A stretch of 64,000 bases of DNA from Dokdonella_A sp044227025 (GTDB taxonomy: Bacteria; Pseudomonadota; Gammaproteobacteria; Xanthomonadales; Rhodanobacteraceae), in contig NZ_JBGAFX010000001.1 of NCBI RefSeq assembly GCF_044227025.1, positions 558,001 through 622,000 of the forward strand. The letters are read 5' to 3'. Positions 17,987-29,200 of this stretch are shown here, in pieces (position 1 is the first letter of the stretch; each line of letters begins with the position of its first letter). The translations under genes were made by a program, and so were the position numbers. The notes beneath the pieces were generated by a model. It was not told where the DNA came from and searched no databases. It saw nothing but the letters and a program-made list of their open reading frames with translations.

Positions 17987-19618
17987 TCAGCGTTTCGCGG
18001 CCTTGCGCAGCTTCGCCGCTGCGGCCTTCTCAAGATGGCGGCCGAACGCGCGGTGCGCCGGCGTGTTCGTTGCGTCGATGCTGACGTCGTCGATGAAGAT
18101 GTTGCCGTCGAACGTGCCGCCGCCCGGATAGTCGTACTGGAACTGGATCGCATGCGGTGCGCCGTCGGCGTAGCTGCTGATGTCGATCGAATGCAGCACG
18201 TAATTGGTGTCAGCGGCGATCGCCGAAAGGTCGGTCGTCTCGACCGCGGTGCCGTCTACGGACACGGTGAGCGTGCCGGCGACGTCCGGCACGCCGGCCG
18301 CGAAGCGCCAGTAGTTGAGGTACCGCGGGCCGCTCGCCGGCATCGTCACGGTCTGCGCGAGCGTCTGCGTTTCCTGGTCGGCACCGCCCCAGCCGCCGAA
18401 CCAGACCGAGTAGATGCCGTCGTGGGTCGGCACGCCGCCCGATGCGAAGTCGGTGCCGCCGCCCGAGCCCGGGTTGCCGTCGAGCGCGTCCCAGTGCGGG
18501 TTCGGGCCGAAGTCGCTGGTGGTCTCCTCGAAGCTGCCATCGGTCACCACCGGCGGCGGCGGCGGCGGATCGAAGCCGTCGGCGAACAGGTGATCGACCG
18601 GCGAGTTGGCGCCGTCGACGACGAAGCTGACCATGCCGCCCGAACCGAAGGTCCAGCCGGCGATCTTCGACGCATCGCCGGATACCGCGGTCAGGCCGCC
18701 GGCGAGGGGCAGGGTGAGGTCGCTCGGGATCCCGATGCCGCGGTCGGCGAGGTAGTCGGTCAGGATCTGCGAACCGCCTTTTTCGGTCCAGATCAGCAGC
18801 GCGCGCGGCGGATTGTCGAAGAAGCCGCTCGCACCGACGATCATGCGGCCGTCGTCGCTGACGCCGAATGCGAACGGCATGTCCGGGATCGCGAGGACGT
18901 CGCCGGTCTGCACGTTCATGCGCCAGCCGCTGCCGACCGCCCACTGGCCATTGCCGCTGAGCCCGTCGGTTTCGCCGAGGTCGTTGCCCTGGCTGTCCCT
19001 TACGTAGGTCGCGACGCGATCCTTCCACACGACGCCGCGGCGGAAGCCCGTGACCGGGTCGTCGCTCCAGCCACCGACGACATGGCCATCCGCGCTGATC
19101 ACGTTGCCGCGCGACGCGCTCGTCGTGTTGTCGACGGGCAGGTCGACAACGCCATCGACGGGCGAGTAGTAGTACGCCTTGGCGATGCTGAAGTCGTCGG
19201 TCCAGGCGAGGCCGACCGCGGTGCCGTCGTCGGCGAGGTCGTAGACGTCGACATTGTCGATGTTGACCGGGAGCGGCAACGCGGTCGGGGTCGCCGCGCC
19301 GATCGGCGACACCGCCGGCAGGTCGTGGCCGCCGTTGGCGGAGCCGCCGTCGTTGGACAGCGCGCCCGATACGGTGCCGAGATTGTTGATGCCATTGACG
19401 TAGACCATGCCCGCAATGAGCGTCTCGGTCCCGGTCGCCGCGTCCCAGCGCAGGCCGCCCGCGCCGAACACGGAAGCCACGAGGTATTCGCCGTTCTGCG
19501 AAAACTTCGTCGCCTGCGCGTTCGGCGTCTGCAATTCGATCATGCTGGCGGCGTGGGCAACGCCGCCGACGGTGGCGAGGGCGGCTGCGAGGCCTGTGAC
19601 GAGCGGGGAAATGCGCAT
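17987..19618 (-). CDS. Exported HAF-repeat protein with C-terminal carbohydrate-binding-like domain
   Basis: 543 residues. The start at 19618 has AGGAGT upstream. A signal peptide (VTGLAAALATVGGVAHA) precedes about 330 residues of HAF-type repeats, such as GHVVGGWSDDP-x-x-GFRRGVVW, NGQWAVGSGW and DGRMIVGASGF. Then comes DHLFADGFD followed by a PPPPPP linker. A jelly-roll-like domain follows (DGSFEETTSDFGPNPHWDAL onward). The C-terminus is basic and Ala/Lys-rich rather than the usual end. Its FADGFD motif is internal, unlike the other three exported proteins, as if the C-terminal domain had been appended after the signature. Function is unknown. Confidence 0.78.
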   Translation of the reverse strand: MRISPLVTGLAAALATVGGVAHAASMIELQTPNAQATKFSQNGEYLVASVFGAGGLRWDAATGTETLIAGMVYVNGINNLGTVSGALSNDGGSANGGHDLPAVSPIGAATPTALPLPVNIDNVDVYDLADDGTAVGLAWTDDFSIAKAYYYSPVDGVVDLPVDNTTSASRGNVISADGHVVGGWSDDPVTGFRRGVVWKDRVATYVRDSQGNDLGETDGLSGNGQWAVGSGWRMNVQTGDVLAIPDMPFAFGVSDDGRMIVGASGFFDNPPRALLIWTEKGGSQILTDYLADRGIGIPSDLTLPLAGGLTAVSGDASKIAGWTFGSGGMVSFVVDGANSPVDHLFADGFDPPPPPPVVTDGSFEETTSDFGPNPHWDALDGNPGSGGGTDFASGGVPTHDGIYSVWFGGWGGADQETQTLAQTVTMPASGPRYLNYWRFAAGVPDVAGTLTVSVDGTAVETTDLSAIAADTNYVLHSIDISSYADGAPHAIQFQYDYPGGGTFDGNIFIDDVSIDATNTPAHRAFGRHLEKAAAAKLRKAAKR

Positions 19619-19936
19619 GCGGACTCCTGGACTACGGATTGCCGGACGAGACACCGGGGTTCAGGCAGGACGGGTGGTTCCCGTTCGCCCATTCCCCTGA
19701 AGCTAGTCGGCTCCGCAGCGACGCGGACTCACGCAGCATTCGCGCCGCCTTCGCGACGCGTTCGCGGACTGTTTCACTTTGCGCGACAGGGGGTTGCGGG
19801 AGGGCGACGGGTCGCGGCGAGGGGAGCGCGTGCGCCGCGTGAGCGCGTGGCGAGTGGGGGTGCTAGCGGACGCAGGGAGTCGTTGGCGGCCAGTGCTGCT
19901 TCGTTTTTTCAGCTTCGGTTTCGCGCGGGCCCTTGC

Positions 19937-20129
19937 CCGAATTTGCTCCGCAGTAAGTGCGCGGAGGGAGCCGAGCGGCGGAAATCGGCATTGCTTCGTT
20001 GGAGCTTCGGTTTCGCGCGGGCCTATGCCGGAATTTGCTCCTGCAATTCCGGCATTCGGTCCATCCCTGGCCTTGCCGAAAAATGCTCCTGCATTTTCGG
20101 CATTCCGACCATCCATGGTCGTCAAAAAA
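19937..20129. repeat. Second hairpin repeat array (TGCTCCTGC core)
   Basis: A full unit, GCCGGAATTTGCTCCTGCAATTCCGGC, spans 20027-20053. A variant, GCCGAAAAATGCTCCTGCATTTTCGGC, spans 20075-20101. Both stems are intact although their sequences differ. The linkers GGTCCATCCCTGGCC and GACCATCCATGGTC also form small stems around TCC-x. A degenerate copy begins near 19937. The array ends at the A-run of the transporter terminator, exactly as at 10914. Confidence 0.8.
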
Positions 20130-20152
20130 CCTTCCCCGTTGCCGGGGAAGGT
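20124..20152 (-). terminator. Rho-independent terminator of the MHS transporter gene
   Basis: On the minus strand a 9-bp stem (ACCTTCCCC/GGGGAAGGT, 6-base loop) is followed by six T residues, 62 bases past the transporter stop codon. Confidence 0.88.
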
Positions 20153-20213
20153 GCCACGCAAGGCGGCGCGCGCTCGAGGGAGGGAGGGAGGCGCGCGCCG
20201 CCTTTCCCGAGGG

Positions 20214-21875
20214 CTACTTCGAGATGTCGACGTCCTTCGTCTCGGGCAGGAACAAGATGCCGATCACGAATGTCATCGCGGCGACGATGACCGGGTACCA
20301 AAGGCCGGAGTAGATGTTGCCGGTCCATGCGACGAGCGCGAACGCGGTGGTCGGCAGGAAGCCGCCGAACCAGCCATTGCCGATGTGATACGGCAGGCTC
20401 ATCGAGGTGTAGCGGATGCGCGTCGGGAAGAGCTCGACCAGCCACGCCGCGATCGGGCCGTAGACCATCGTCACGTAGATCACGAGGATGGTCAGCAGGA
20501 GCAACAGCATCGGCGTATTGATGCGCGCGGGATCGGCCTTTTCGGGATAGCCCGCGCTCGTCAGTGCGCTCTTCAGCTGCGCGTTGAACGCATCGGACTG
20601 CGTCTTGAACGCCGCGGCGTCAAGGCTGGCGCCTTCGAACGAGGCGATCGTTGTCGCCCCGACCTTCACGCTGGCCACGCTGCCGCTGCCGGCGGGTTCG
20701 TTGACGTAGGGCACGCCGCCCTTGGCCAGCACGCTCTTGACGATGTCGCACGAACTCTTGAACGCCTTCTTGCCGACCGGGTCGAACTGGAACGTGCAGG
20801 CGTCGGGGTCGGCGACCACGGTGACCGGGTTCGTCTGCGCCGCGACCTCGATCGCCGGGTTGCCGTAGTGGGTGAGCGCCTTGAAGATCGGGAAGTAGGT
20901 CAGCATCGCGAGCAGGCAGCCAAGCATGATGATCGGCTTGCGCCCTATGCGATCCGACAGCGCGCCGAACACGACGAAGAATGGCGTCGCGATGAGCAGT
21001 GCGCCGGCGATGAGCAGGTTCGCCGTGACCGCCTCGATCTTCAGCGTCTGGGTCAGGTAGAACAGCGCGTAGAACTGGCCGCAGTACCACACCACGGCCT
21101 GTCCCGCGGTCGCGCCGAACAAGGCGAGCAGCACGATCTTGCCGTTGTTCCAGCGCGCGAACGATTCGGTCAGCGGTGCCTTCGATTGCCGACCCTCGGC
21201 CTTCATCTGCTGGAACAGCGGCGATTCGTTCAGCTGCAGGCGGATCCACACCGACACGCCGAGCAGCACGAACGAGATCAGGAACGGGATGCGCCAGCCC
21301 CAGGTGTCGAACTCGGCGCCGAGCAGCTTGCGGCAGAGCAGGATCACGATCAGCGACAGGAACAAGCCGAATGTCGCGGTGATCTGGATGAAGCTGGTGT
21401 AGAAGCCGCGCTTGCCCGGCGGCGCATGCTCGGCGACGTAGGTTGCGGCACCGCCGTACTCGCCGCCGAGCGCGAGGCCCTGCAGCAGGCGCAGCACGAT
21501 CAGCATGATCGGCGCGGCGACGCCGATCGATGCGTAGGTCGGCAACACGCCGACCAGGAAGGTCGACAGGCCCATGATCACGATCGTGATCAGGAACGTG
21601 TACTTGCGCCCGATCAGGTCACCGAGGCGACCGAAGATGATCGCGCCGAACGGGCGCACCGCGAAGCCGGCGGCAAACGCGAGCAGCGCGAAGATGAAGC
21701 CGCTGGTCGGATTGAGGCCGGAGAAGAACTGCTTCGCGATGATCGCCGCGAGCGAGCCGTACAGGTAGAAGTCGTACCACTCGAACACCGTGCCGATGCT
21801 GGACGCGATGATCACGCGCTTGTGTCCGGTCGTCAGCGGTTTCGCCCCGGGCATTGATGCAGCTGTGCTGGCCAT
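20214..21875 (-). CDS. MHS-family MFS transporter with large periplasmic insertion
   Basis: 553 residues with 12 predicted membrane helices. It is a proton-coupled symporter of the metabolite:H+ symporter group (ProP/KgtP/ShiA relatives). Motifs are SIGTVFEWYDFYLYG at the start, GRLGDLIGRKYTF after helix 2, RLLQGLALGGEYGG, and ELFPTRIRYTSMSL near the end. Family members are about 430-450 residues. The extra length is an insertion at about 328-448, between helices 9 and 10 on the periplasmic side. It carries two Cys (DACTFQF and SSCDIV) that could form a disulfide. It starts 17 bases after the porin gene, so the two are co-transcribed, next to acs. A carboxylate or acetate-type substrate is an inference from context. 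Confidence 0.85.
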   Translation of the reverse strand: MASTAASMPGAKPLTTGHKRVIIASSIGTVFEWYDFYLYGSLAAIIAKQFFSGLNPTSGFIFALLAFAAGFAVRPFGAIIFGRLGDLIGRKYTFLITIVIMGLSTFLVGVLPTYASIGVAAPIMLIVLRLLQGLALGGEYGGAATYVAEHAPPGKRGFYTSFIQITATFGLFLSLIVILLCRKLLGAEFDTWGWRIPFLISFVLLGVSVWIRLQLNESPLFQQMKAEGRQSKAPLTESFARWNNGKIVLLALFGATAGQAVVWYCGQFYALFYLTQTLKIEAVTANLLIAGALLIATPFFVVFGALSDRIGRKPIIMLGCLLAMLTYFPIFKALTHYGNPAIEVAAQTNPVTVVADPDACTFQFDPVGKKAFKSSCDIVKSVLAKGGVPYVNEPAGSGSVASVKVGATTIASFEGASLDAAAFKTQSDAFNAQLKSALTSAGYPEKADPARINTPMLLLLLTILVIYVTMVYGPIAAWLVELFPTRIRYTSMSLPYHIGNGWFGGFLPTTAFALVAWTGNIYSGLWYPVIVAAMTFVIGILFLPETKDVDISK

Positions 21876-21892
21876 GTCTCGGTCTCTCCGCG

Positions 21893-23290
21893 TCAGAAGG
21901 AATACTTGGTGGTGAACTGCAGGCGCGTGAGGTCACCGTCGAGCCCGTTCTCGATCGTGCGGCGGCCGTACATCAGCTCGGCGCCGATGTCGAGCTTGGG
22001 CAGCGGCGAATAGAACATGTTCCAGCGCAGGCTCTGCACCGACTTGGTCGCGGAGCCACCCGTCAACGCGAGATCGTTGTCGTACTGGCTGCGCGCGTAG
22101 ATCAGGTTGGTTCGCCATGCCGGGGAGAACACGTGGCGCCAGCCGACGTAGCCGGCCATGCCGTCGAGCGTGTCGAGGTTGCCGTCGGCGTCGATCTCGG
22201 TGTCGCCTGTCACGCCGAGGCCGATGTAGCGGCTGAAACCGCTGCCGAGCGTGAACTGGTAACGCAGGTCGTCGTTCTTGCCGATCACCCACTTGCCGCC
22301 GAGCGTGAAGGCGCCGCCAAGCTGGTCGTCCTTCGCGCGCGTGACCGTGCTGGTGGCCTGGCGGTCGATCCTCAGGTCGCGCATCAGCGCGCCGACGCCG
22401 AACGTGCCCCAGTCGCCCTTCCAGCCGTAGCGCAGGGTCAGGTCGGGGATCGCGCCGCGGTCGGACTGGATCGGCGCGCCACCGCCGTTCGGGATGATCG
22501 TCGTCTCCGGATTCTCGAGCGATACCGACAGGCCGCCATTCGTGTAGCGCACCTGCGCCTGGCGCACGAACACCACGCCGTCGGTCGGGCCGATGAAGTC
22601 GACCGACTCCGGAAATGCGCTCGGGTCGACGAAGTTCGACCAGGTCTGGCCGGCGAGCCAGTTGTTCCAGTACGCATAGGCATGGCGCACCGTGACGCCG
22701 TAGGTGTTGGTCGCGACCTGGGTGCCGAGTGAATTGCCGAAGAAGTCCATCTCGAGGAACGCGCCGAGCTTGTCGCCGTTGTCGGTGAGGGTGTCGACGC
22801 CGAAGTTGAAGCGCGAGAACTTCGCATGTGCGTCGAAGTCGGTGCCGGAACCGTGTCCGCCGACCGGGGTCTGGCCCGGCACGTACAGCGCGCGGCCGCT
22901 GGCGCCGTCGGCGAGCTGGCCGTCGCCGGTGCGGGTCGCCATGAAGTCGGCCTTGACGAAGCCGCCGAAGCGGAAGGTCGTGTTCGGCGAGGCGCCCGGC
23001 GTGATCGTGGTCTCCTGGATCGGCGGCTTGCCACCGACCGTCGCAGTCGCCTTCGGCAGCGGCGCGTTGGCGGCGACCGGCGCCGCCGGCGCCGCCTGCG
23101 CCGCAACCTGCGCCGCGTGCTGCGCGCGCACCTCCGACATCAGGTCCTGTACCTGCCGTTCGAGATCGCTGACGCGTTGTTCGAGCGCGGCTTCACGCTT
23201 GGTATCCGCCGCCGCGATGGCCGGGAATGCGAGGCCGCAGGCGAGCGCGATTGCGCTCAGGCGCAGGCCGTGGCGAAGCTGTCGGTACAT
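21893..23290 (-). CDS. DcaP-like trimeric outer-membrane porin
   Basis: 465 residues. The start at 23290 has GAGGGGGA upstream. It comprises a signal peptide (AIALACGLAFPAIAAA), a short coiled coil for trimerisation (ALEQRVSDLERQVQDLMSEV), an Ala/Pro linker and then an anti-parallel barrel. The barrel opens with FRFGGFVKADFM and closes with LQFTTKYSF, a typical terminal aromatic. DcaP porins take up negatively charged small molecules such as dicarboxylates. The gene is divergent from acs (197 bases apart) and is followed closely by the MHS transporter. Together these suggest outer- and inner-membrane steps of carboxylate uptake. Confidence 0.87.
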   Translation of the reverse strand: MYRQLRHGLRLSAIALACGLAFPAIAAADTKREAALEQRVSDLERQVQDLMSEVRAQHAAQVAAQAAPAAPVAANAPLPKATATVGGKPPIQETTITPGASPNTTFRFGGFVKADFMATRTGDGQLADGASGRALYVPGQTPVGGHGSGTDFDAHAKFSRFNFGVDTLTDNGDKLGAFLEMDFFGNSLGTQVATNTYGVTVRHAYAYWNNWLAGQTWSNFVDPSAFPESVDFIGPTDGVVFVRQAQVRYTNGGLSVSLENPETTIIPNGGGAPIQSDRGAIPDLTLRYGWKGDWGTFGVGALMRDLRIDRQATSTVTRAKDDQLGGAFTLGGKWVIGKNDDLRYQFTLGSGFSRYIGLGVTGDTEIDADGNLDTLDGMAGYVGWRHVFSPAWRTNLIYARSQYDNDLALTGGSATKSVQSLRWNMFYSPLPKLDIGAELMYGRRTIENGLDGDLTRLQFTTKYSF

Positions 23291-23487
23291 GTTCGGTCCC
23301 CCTCGAGTGTGGTGTTGTCGGATGATCGTCCGCCGCAACGCGGACCGTGGGCACGGCGCGCCGAGCTTGCACCCAGCGGGCATGCGCGTCTAGTCGAGAA
23401 AGGTCGCGATTCGACCAAAGTAGTAGGCCCTGCCGGCGCGCTGCGCATGGGGCTACCATGGCTGCAATCGAAGTCGCCGGAGCCGCC

Positions 23488-25431
<1,944 letters not shown>

Positions 25432-25449
25432 AACCGGGAATCGGGGGGA

Positions 25450-25516
25450 ATCGGGAATCGCCGGCAGGCGGCCGCCAGGGTCGAAGTCCCGCTTTTTCCA
25501 GCCCCTGATTCCCGAT
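25450..25516. repeat. Inverted repeat between acs and the response regulator
   Basis: ATCGGGAATC (25450-25459) pairs with GATTCCCGAT (25507-25516), a perfect 10-bp stem around a 47-base loop containing CTTTTT. The GGGAATCGGGAATC string resembles dispersed simple repeats of Xanthomonadales. It could attenuate read-through from acs. Confidence 0.55.
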
Positions 25517-25524
25517 CCCCGTTC

Positions 25525-26172
25525 ATGCGCGAAGTCCTGATCGCCGACGACCATCCGCTGTTCCGCGACGCGCTCAAGCGCGCGGTCCAGACGGAATGGC
25601 CGCGTGCGCTGTTGCACGAAGCCGACAGCATTCCCGCGCTGCGGACGCTGATCGACGCGCATCCGGACGCGGATCTGCTGCTGCTCGACCTGCACATTCC
25701 GGGTGCGAGCGGTTTCTCCGCGCTGGCGCAGTTGCGTGCGCAGCATCCTGGCTTGCCGATCGTGATGGTGTCCGCGCACGAGGAGCCCTCGGTGATCGCT
25801 CGCGCGATCGCGCACGGCGCCTCCGGCTACATACCGAAGTCGGCTTCGATCGCCGCGATCGTCGAGGCGGTGCGCGACGTGCTCGCGGGCGACGTCGCGC
25901 TTCCCGACGGAGTGGCGGGCGCCGACCCGCTCGCGCCTGAGGAAGCGGATGCCGCCGCACGCATCGGCGAACTCACGCCGCAGCAGTTCCGCGTGCTCGC
26001 GATGATCGCCGAGGGAATGCTCAACAAGCAGATCGCCTGGGACCTCGGCGTATCGGAAGCGACGGTGAAGGCGCACATGACCGCGATCATGCGCAAGCTC
26101 GGCGTAGGCAACCGCACCCAGGTCGCCCTGCTCGCGAGCCAGCTCGCGCTCGATGGCGATTCGCTCTCCTGA
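25525..26172 (+). CDS. crbR: LuxR-type response regulator, CrbR-like
   Basis: 215 residues. The receiver domain has the acidic pair in IADDHPLFRDAL, phospho-acceptor Asp55 in LLLLDLHIPG, and Lys in GYIPKSAS. A LuxR/NarL helix-turn-helix follows (LTPQQFRVLAMIAEGMLNKQI ... VSEATVKAHM). Located directly downstream of acs and convergent with an SLC5-histidine kinase gene, it matches the CrbSR two-component system (also described as AgmR/ErdR relatives) that activates acs on acetate. The symbol rests on context and architecture rather than sequence comparison. Confidence 0.82.
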   Translation: MREVLIADDHPLFRDALKRAVQTEWPRALLHEADSIPALRTLIDAHPDADLLLLDLHIPGASGFSALAQLRAQHPGLPIVMVSAHEEPSVIARAIAHGASGYIPKSASIAAIVEAVRDVLAGDVALPDGVAGADPLAPEEADAAARIGELTPQQFRVLAMIAEGMLNKQIAWDLGVSEATVKAHMTAIMRKLGVGNRTQVALLASQLALDGDSLS

Positions 26173-26235
26173 TCGTCGCGGTTTCGCGGGCAACGTCGCG
26201 CTTTTTGAAACAGGAACATTCCGCGCGTCCGGTCT

Positions 26236-29200
26236 TCAGGCCTTCGCGTTCTGCCCCTGGGAACGTTCCGCTTCCGCGGTGCGCCGCGCGCGTCGGCCGA
26301 GTTGGGCGACGACCGCGCGCAACGCGGCCGGGCGCACCGGCTTGTGCAACACCGCGTAGCCCGCCGTGCGCGCCTGCGCCAGCAATTCGATTCCGCGGTC
26401 GGCGGTGACCAATGCGCCGGGCGGTGGCGGATCGCACGCAGCGCGGATGCGCGCGAGCGCATCGAGGCCGTTCTCGCCCGCATCGAGATGGTAGTCGGCG
26501 AGCACGAGGTCGGGCCGGCGCCTGCCTGCCGCCGCAAGTGCTTCCTCGATGCTGCCGGCGAGATCGCTGCCGACGCCCCATTGCGCGAGCAATGTCGCCA
26601 TGCCGTCGAGAATCGATGCATCGTTGTCGATGCACAGCACGTGCAGGTCGGCGGCCAGGCCGACCGCGCGTGGCTGCGGCGCCTCGCGCGCAACCGTCGC
26701 CGGAGCCGCGCGCGCGACGTCGATCGAGAATACGCTGCCGTGGCCCGGCCGCGAGCGCAGGCCGAGGCGATGGCCGAGCAGGCGCGCGATGCGATCGCAG
26801 ATCGACAAGCCGAGTCCGAGGCCCTTCTCGCCCCACGGCGAAACCTGGGTGCCGCGGTGGAATTCCTCGAAGATCGCATGCTGCTGGTCGGCGGCGATGC
26901 CCGGCCCGCTGTCGTGCACTTCGATGCGCAGCATGTCGCCGGCACGGCGAACGCCGAGCACGATGCTGCCCGCGCGCGTGTAGCGCAACGCGTTGGCCAG
27001 GAAATTCTGCAGGATGCGCCGCAGCAGTTGCGGATCGGTGCGCACCCACGCGCGCGTGTCGACCACGCGCAGGCGGATGCCGCGCGCGGTGGCCTGCATG
27101 CCGAACTGGTGGCGCAGTGGTTCGATCACGTCGGCGAGTGCGACCACGCCGATCTCGGCGCGATGCTTGCCTGCATCCAGCCGCGACGCTTCGAGCAGGG
27201 CATCGAGCAGGTCCTCGGCGGCCTTGAAGGCAGTGTCGATGCGTTCGGCCAGGCGACCGGATTCGGGATCGAGCTGCGGCTGCTGGCGCAGCGCGGAGGT
27301 GAACAGGCGTGCCGCGTTCAGCGGTTGCAGCAGATCGTGGCTGGCGGCAGCGAGGAAGCGCGTCTTCGACAGGTTCGCGGTTTCGGCGAGGCGCTTCGCC
27401 TGCTCCTGCGCCGCGAGCGCCTCGGACAGCTCGTGCGTGCGCCGCTCGACGCGTTGTTCGAGGGTCTCGTTCGCCTCGATCAATGCCTGCTCGGCGCGCT
27501 TGTACGCGGTCACGTCGGTGAAGGTCGTCAGGTAGCCGCCGCCCGGCAGGGGGTCGCCGCGCGTCTCGATCACGCGGCCGTCGTCGCGCGTGCGCAGGTA
27601 GATGTGTGGCTGCGCACGGCGCAGGTGGGCAAGGCGCGTTCGCACCTGCTCCTCGATGTCGCCATCGCCGAGCAGGCCACGCGCGGCATTGTGGCGGATC
27701 AGGTCGGCGACCGGGCGACCGACATAGACGAAGCCCTCCGGATAGTCGAAGAAATCGAGGTAGCGGCGGTTCCAGGCGACGATGCGCAGCTCCGCGTCGA
27801 CCACGCTGATGCCCTGCATCATGTTCTCGAACGTGACCGCCATGAGCTCGCGGTTGAAGCGCAGCTCCTGCGAGGTTTCGTCGAGCATCGCGGCTGCCTC
27901 GGACAGATCGAGGCCGGTGCCGCGCAGCGCACTGGTCAGCATGCGCCGGGCGGAAGCGGCGCCGATCGCGCTGGCGAGCAGCCGCTCGGTGTATTGCAGC
28001 AGCGCCCGATCGGCGTGCGCGTCGTTGTGCGGTGCCACTCCGTTTGCGGTTTCGTAGGCGGCGAATGCCCGTTCCGCGTTGCGCTCGCCCACGATGCGCT
28101 CGGCCAGCGCGCGCAGGTCGGCGGCGCGGATGCGACCGCGCCATTCGCCGACCGCCGGCAGGGGTGCGCCGTCCTGGCCGAGGAACGCCGCCGCGCGGAG
28201 CCGTTCGTCGACGCCGGGCCGGAAGCGCAGCGACATGAACACGAGCACGCCGGCGTTCGCGAGCAGCGACCAGAACGCGCCGTGCGTGATCGGCTCGAGG
28301 CCCTGCAGGTTGAACAGCGCATGGGGTCGCAGCCAGGCGATTGCGAATGGGCCGGTGTCGATCCAGCCGGTTGCCAGCCAGCCGGCCCGCGCGAGCGTCG
28401 GCAGCAGCAGGGTATACACCCACAGCGCGAAACCGGCGACGAGGCCGCAGATCACGCCGAGCCGGCTCGCAGCGCGCCAGTACAGTGCCGCGACGATCGC
28501 CGGTGCGAACTGCGCGACTGCCGCGAACGAGAGCAGGCCGATCGCCGCGAGGTTCTGGCTCTGCGTACTGATGCGGTAGTACGCGAATGCGAGCAGGGCG
28601 AGCAGCACGATCGTGACGCGGCGCACGCCGAGCACGACGCCGGACAGGTCGTCGCGCTGCTCCAGCCGCAACGCGCGCACGCGCAGCAGCGCCGGCATCA
28701 CGAGGTCGTTGCTGACCATCGTCGCGAGCGCGACCGAGGCGACGATGACCATGCCGGTCGCGGCGGAATAGCCGCCGATGAAACCGAGCAGGGCGAGCCA
28801 GCGTTCGCCATTGGCGAGCGGGAGCCACAACACGTACGCGTCGGCCGCCACCGTGTGCCCGAGCGCGGCGCGCGCGCCGGCGTGCGCGATCGGCAGTGCG
28901 AGCAGGCAGATCACGGCGAGATAGAGCGGGAACATCCAGCGAGCGCGGCGCAGGTCGCGCGGGTCCTCGCACTCGACCACGCCGACCTGGAACTGGCGCG
29001 GCAGGCACAGCATCGCGGTGAACGCGAGCACGGTCTGGGCGAAGAAGCCGGATGGCAGGCCCTGCGCCGCCGCGGCCTCGAGCGGGCGCACGAACACGCC
29101 GAGGTCGCGTTCGTGCAGCAACGCGTACGCGCCGACCGCAACGAATGCGAGCAGCTTGACCAGCGACTCCGCGGCGATCGCCAGCATCATGCCGTGATGG

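Larger units (their letters stand above)
19619..20213. other. Gene-free 595-base gap with repeats and a terminator
   Basis: No credible gene is seen. The stretch from 19640 to 19910 shows nothing recognisable. From about 19915 it holds a direct repeat of roughly 30 bases starting GCTTCGGTTTCGCGCGGGCC (19915 and 20004), hairpin repeats, and the terminator of the MHS transporter at 20124-20152. Confidence 0.7.

Noticed and set aside
17363..20290. A plus-strand open frame of about 975 codons spanning the dusB and HAF-repeat gene region.
   Set aside because: It runs antisense to two well-supported genes and into repeat-rich intergenic DNA.
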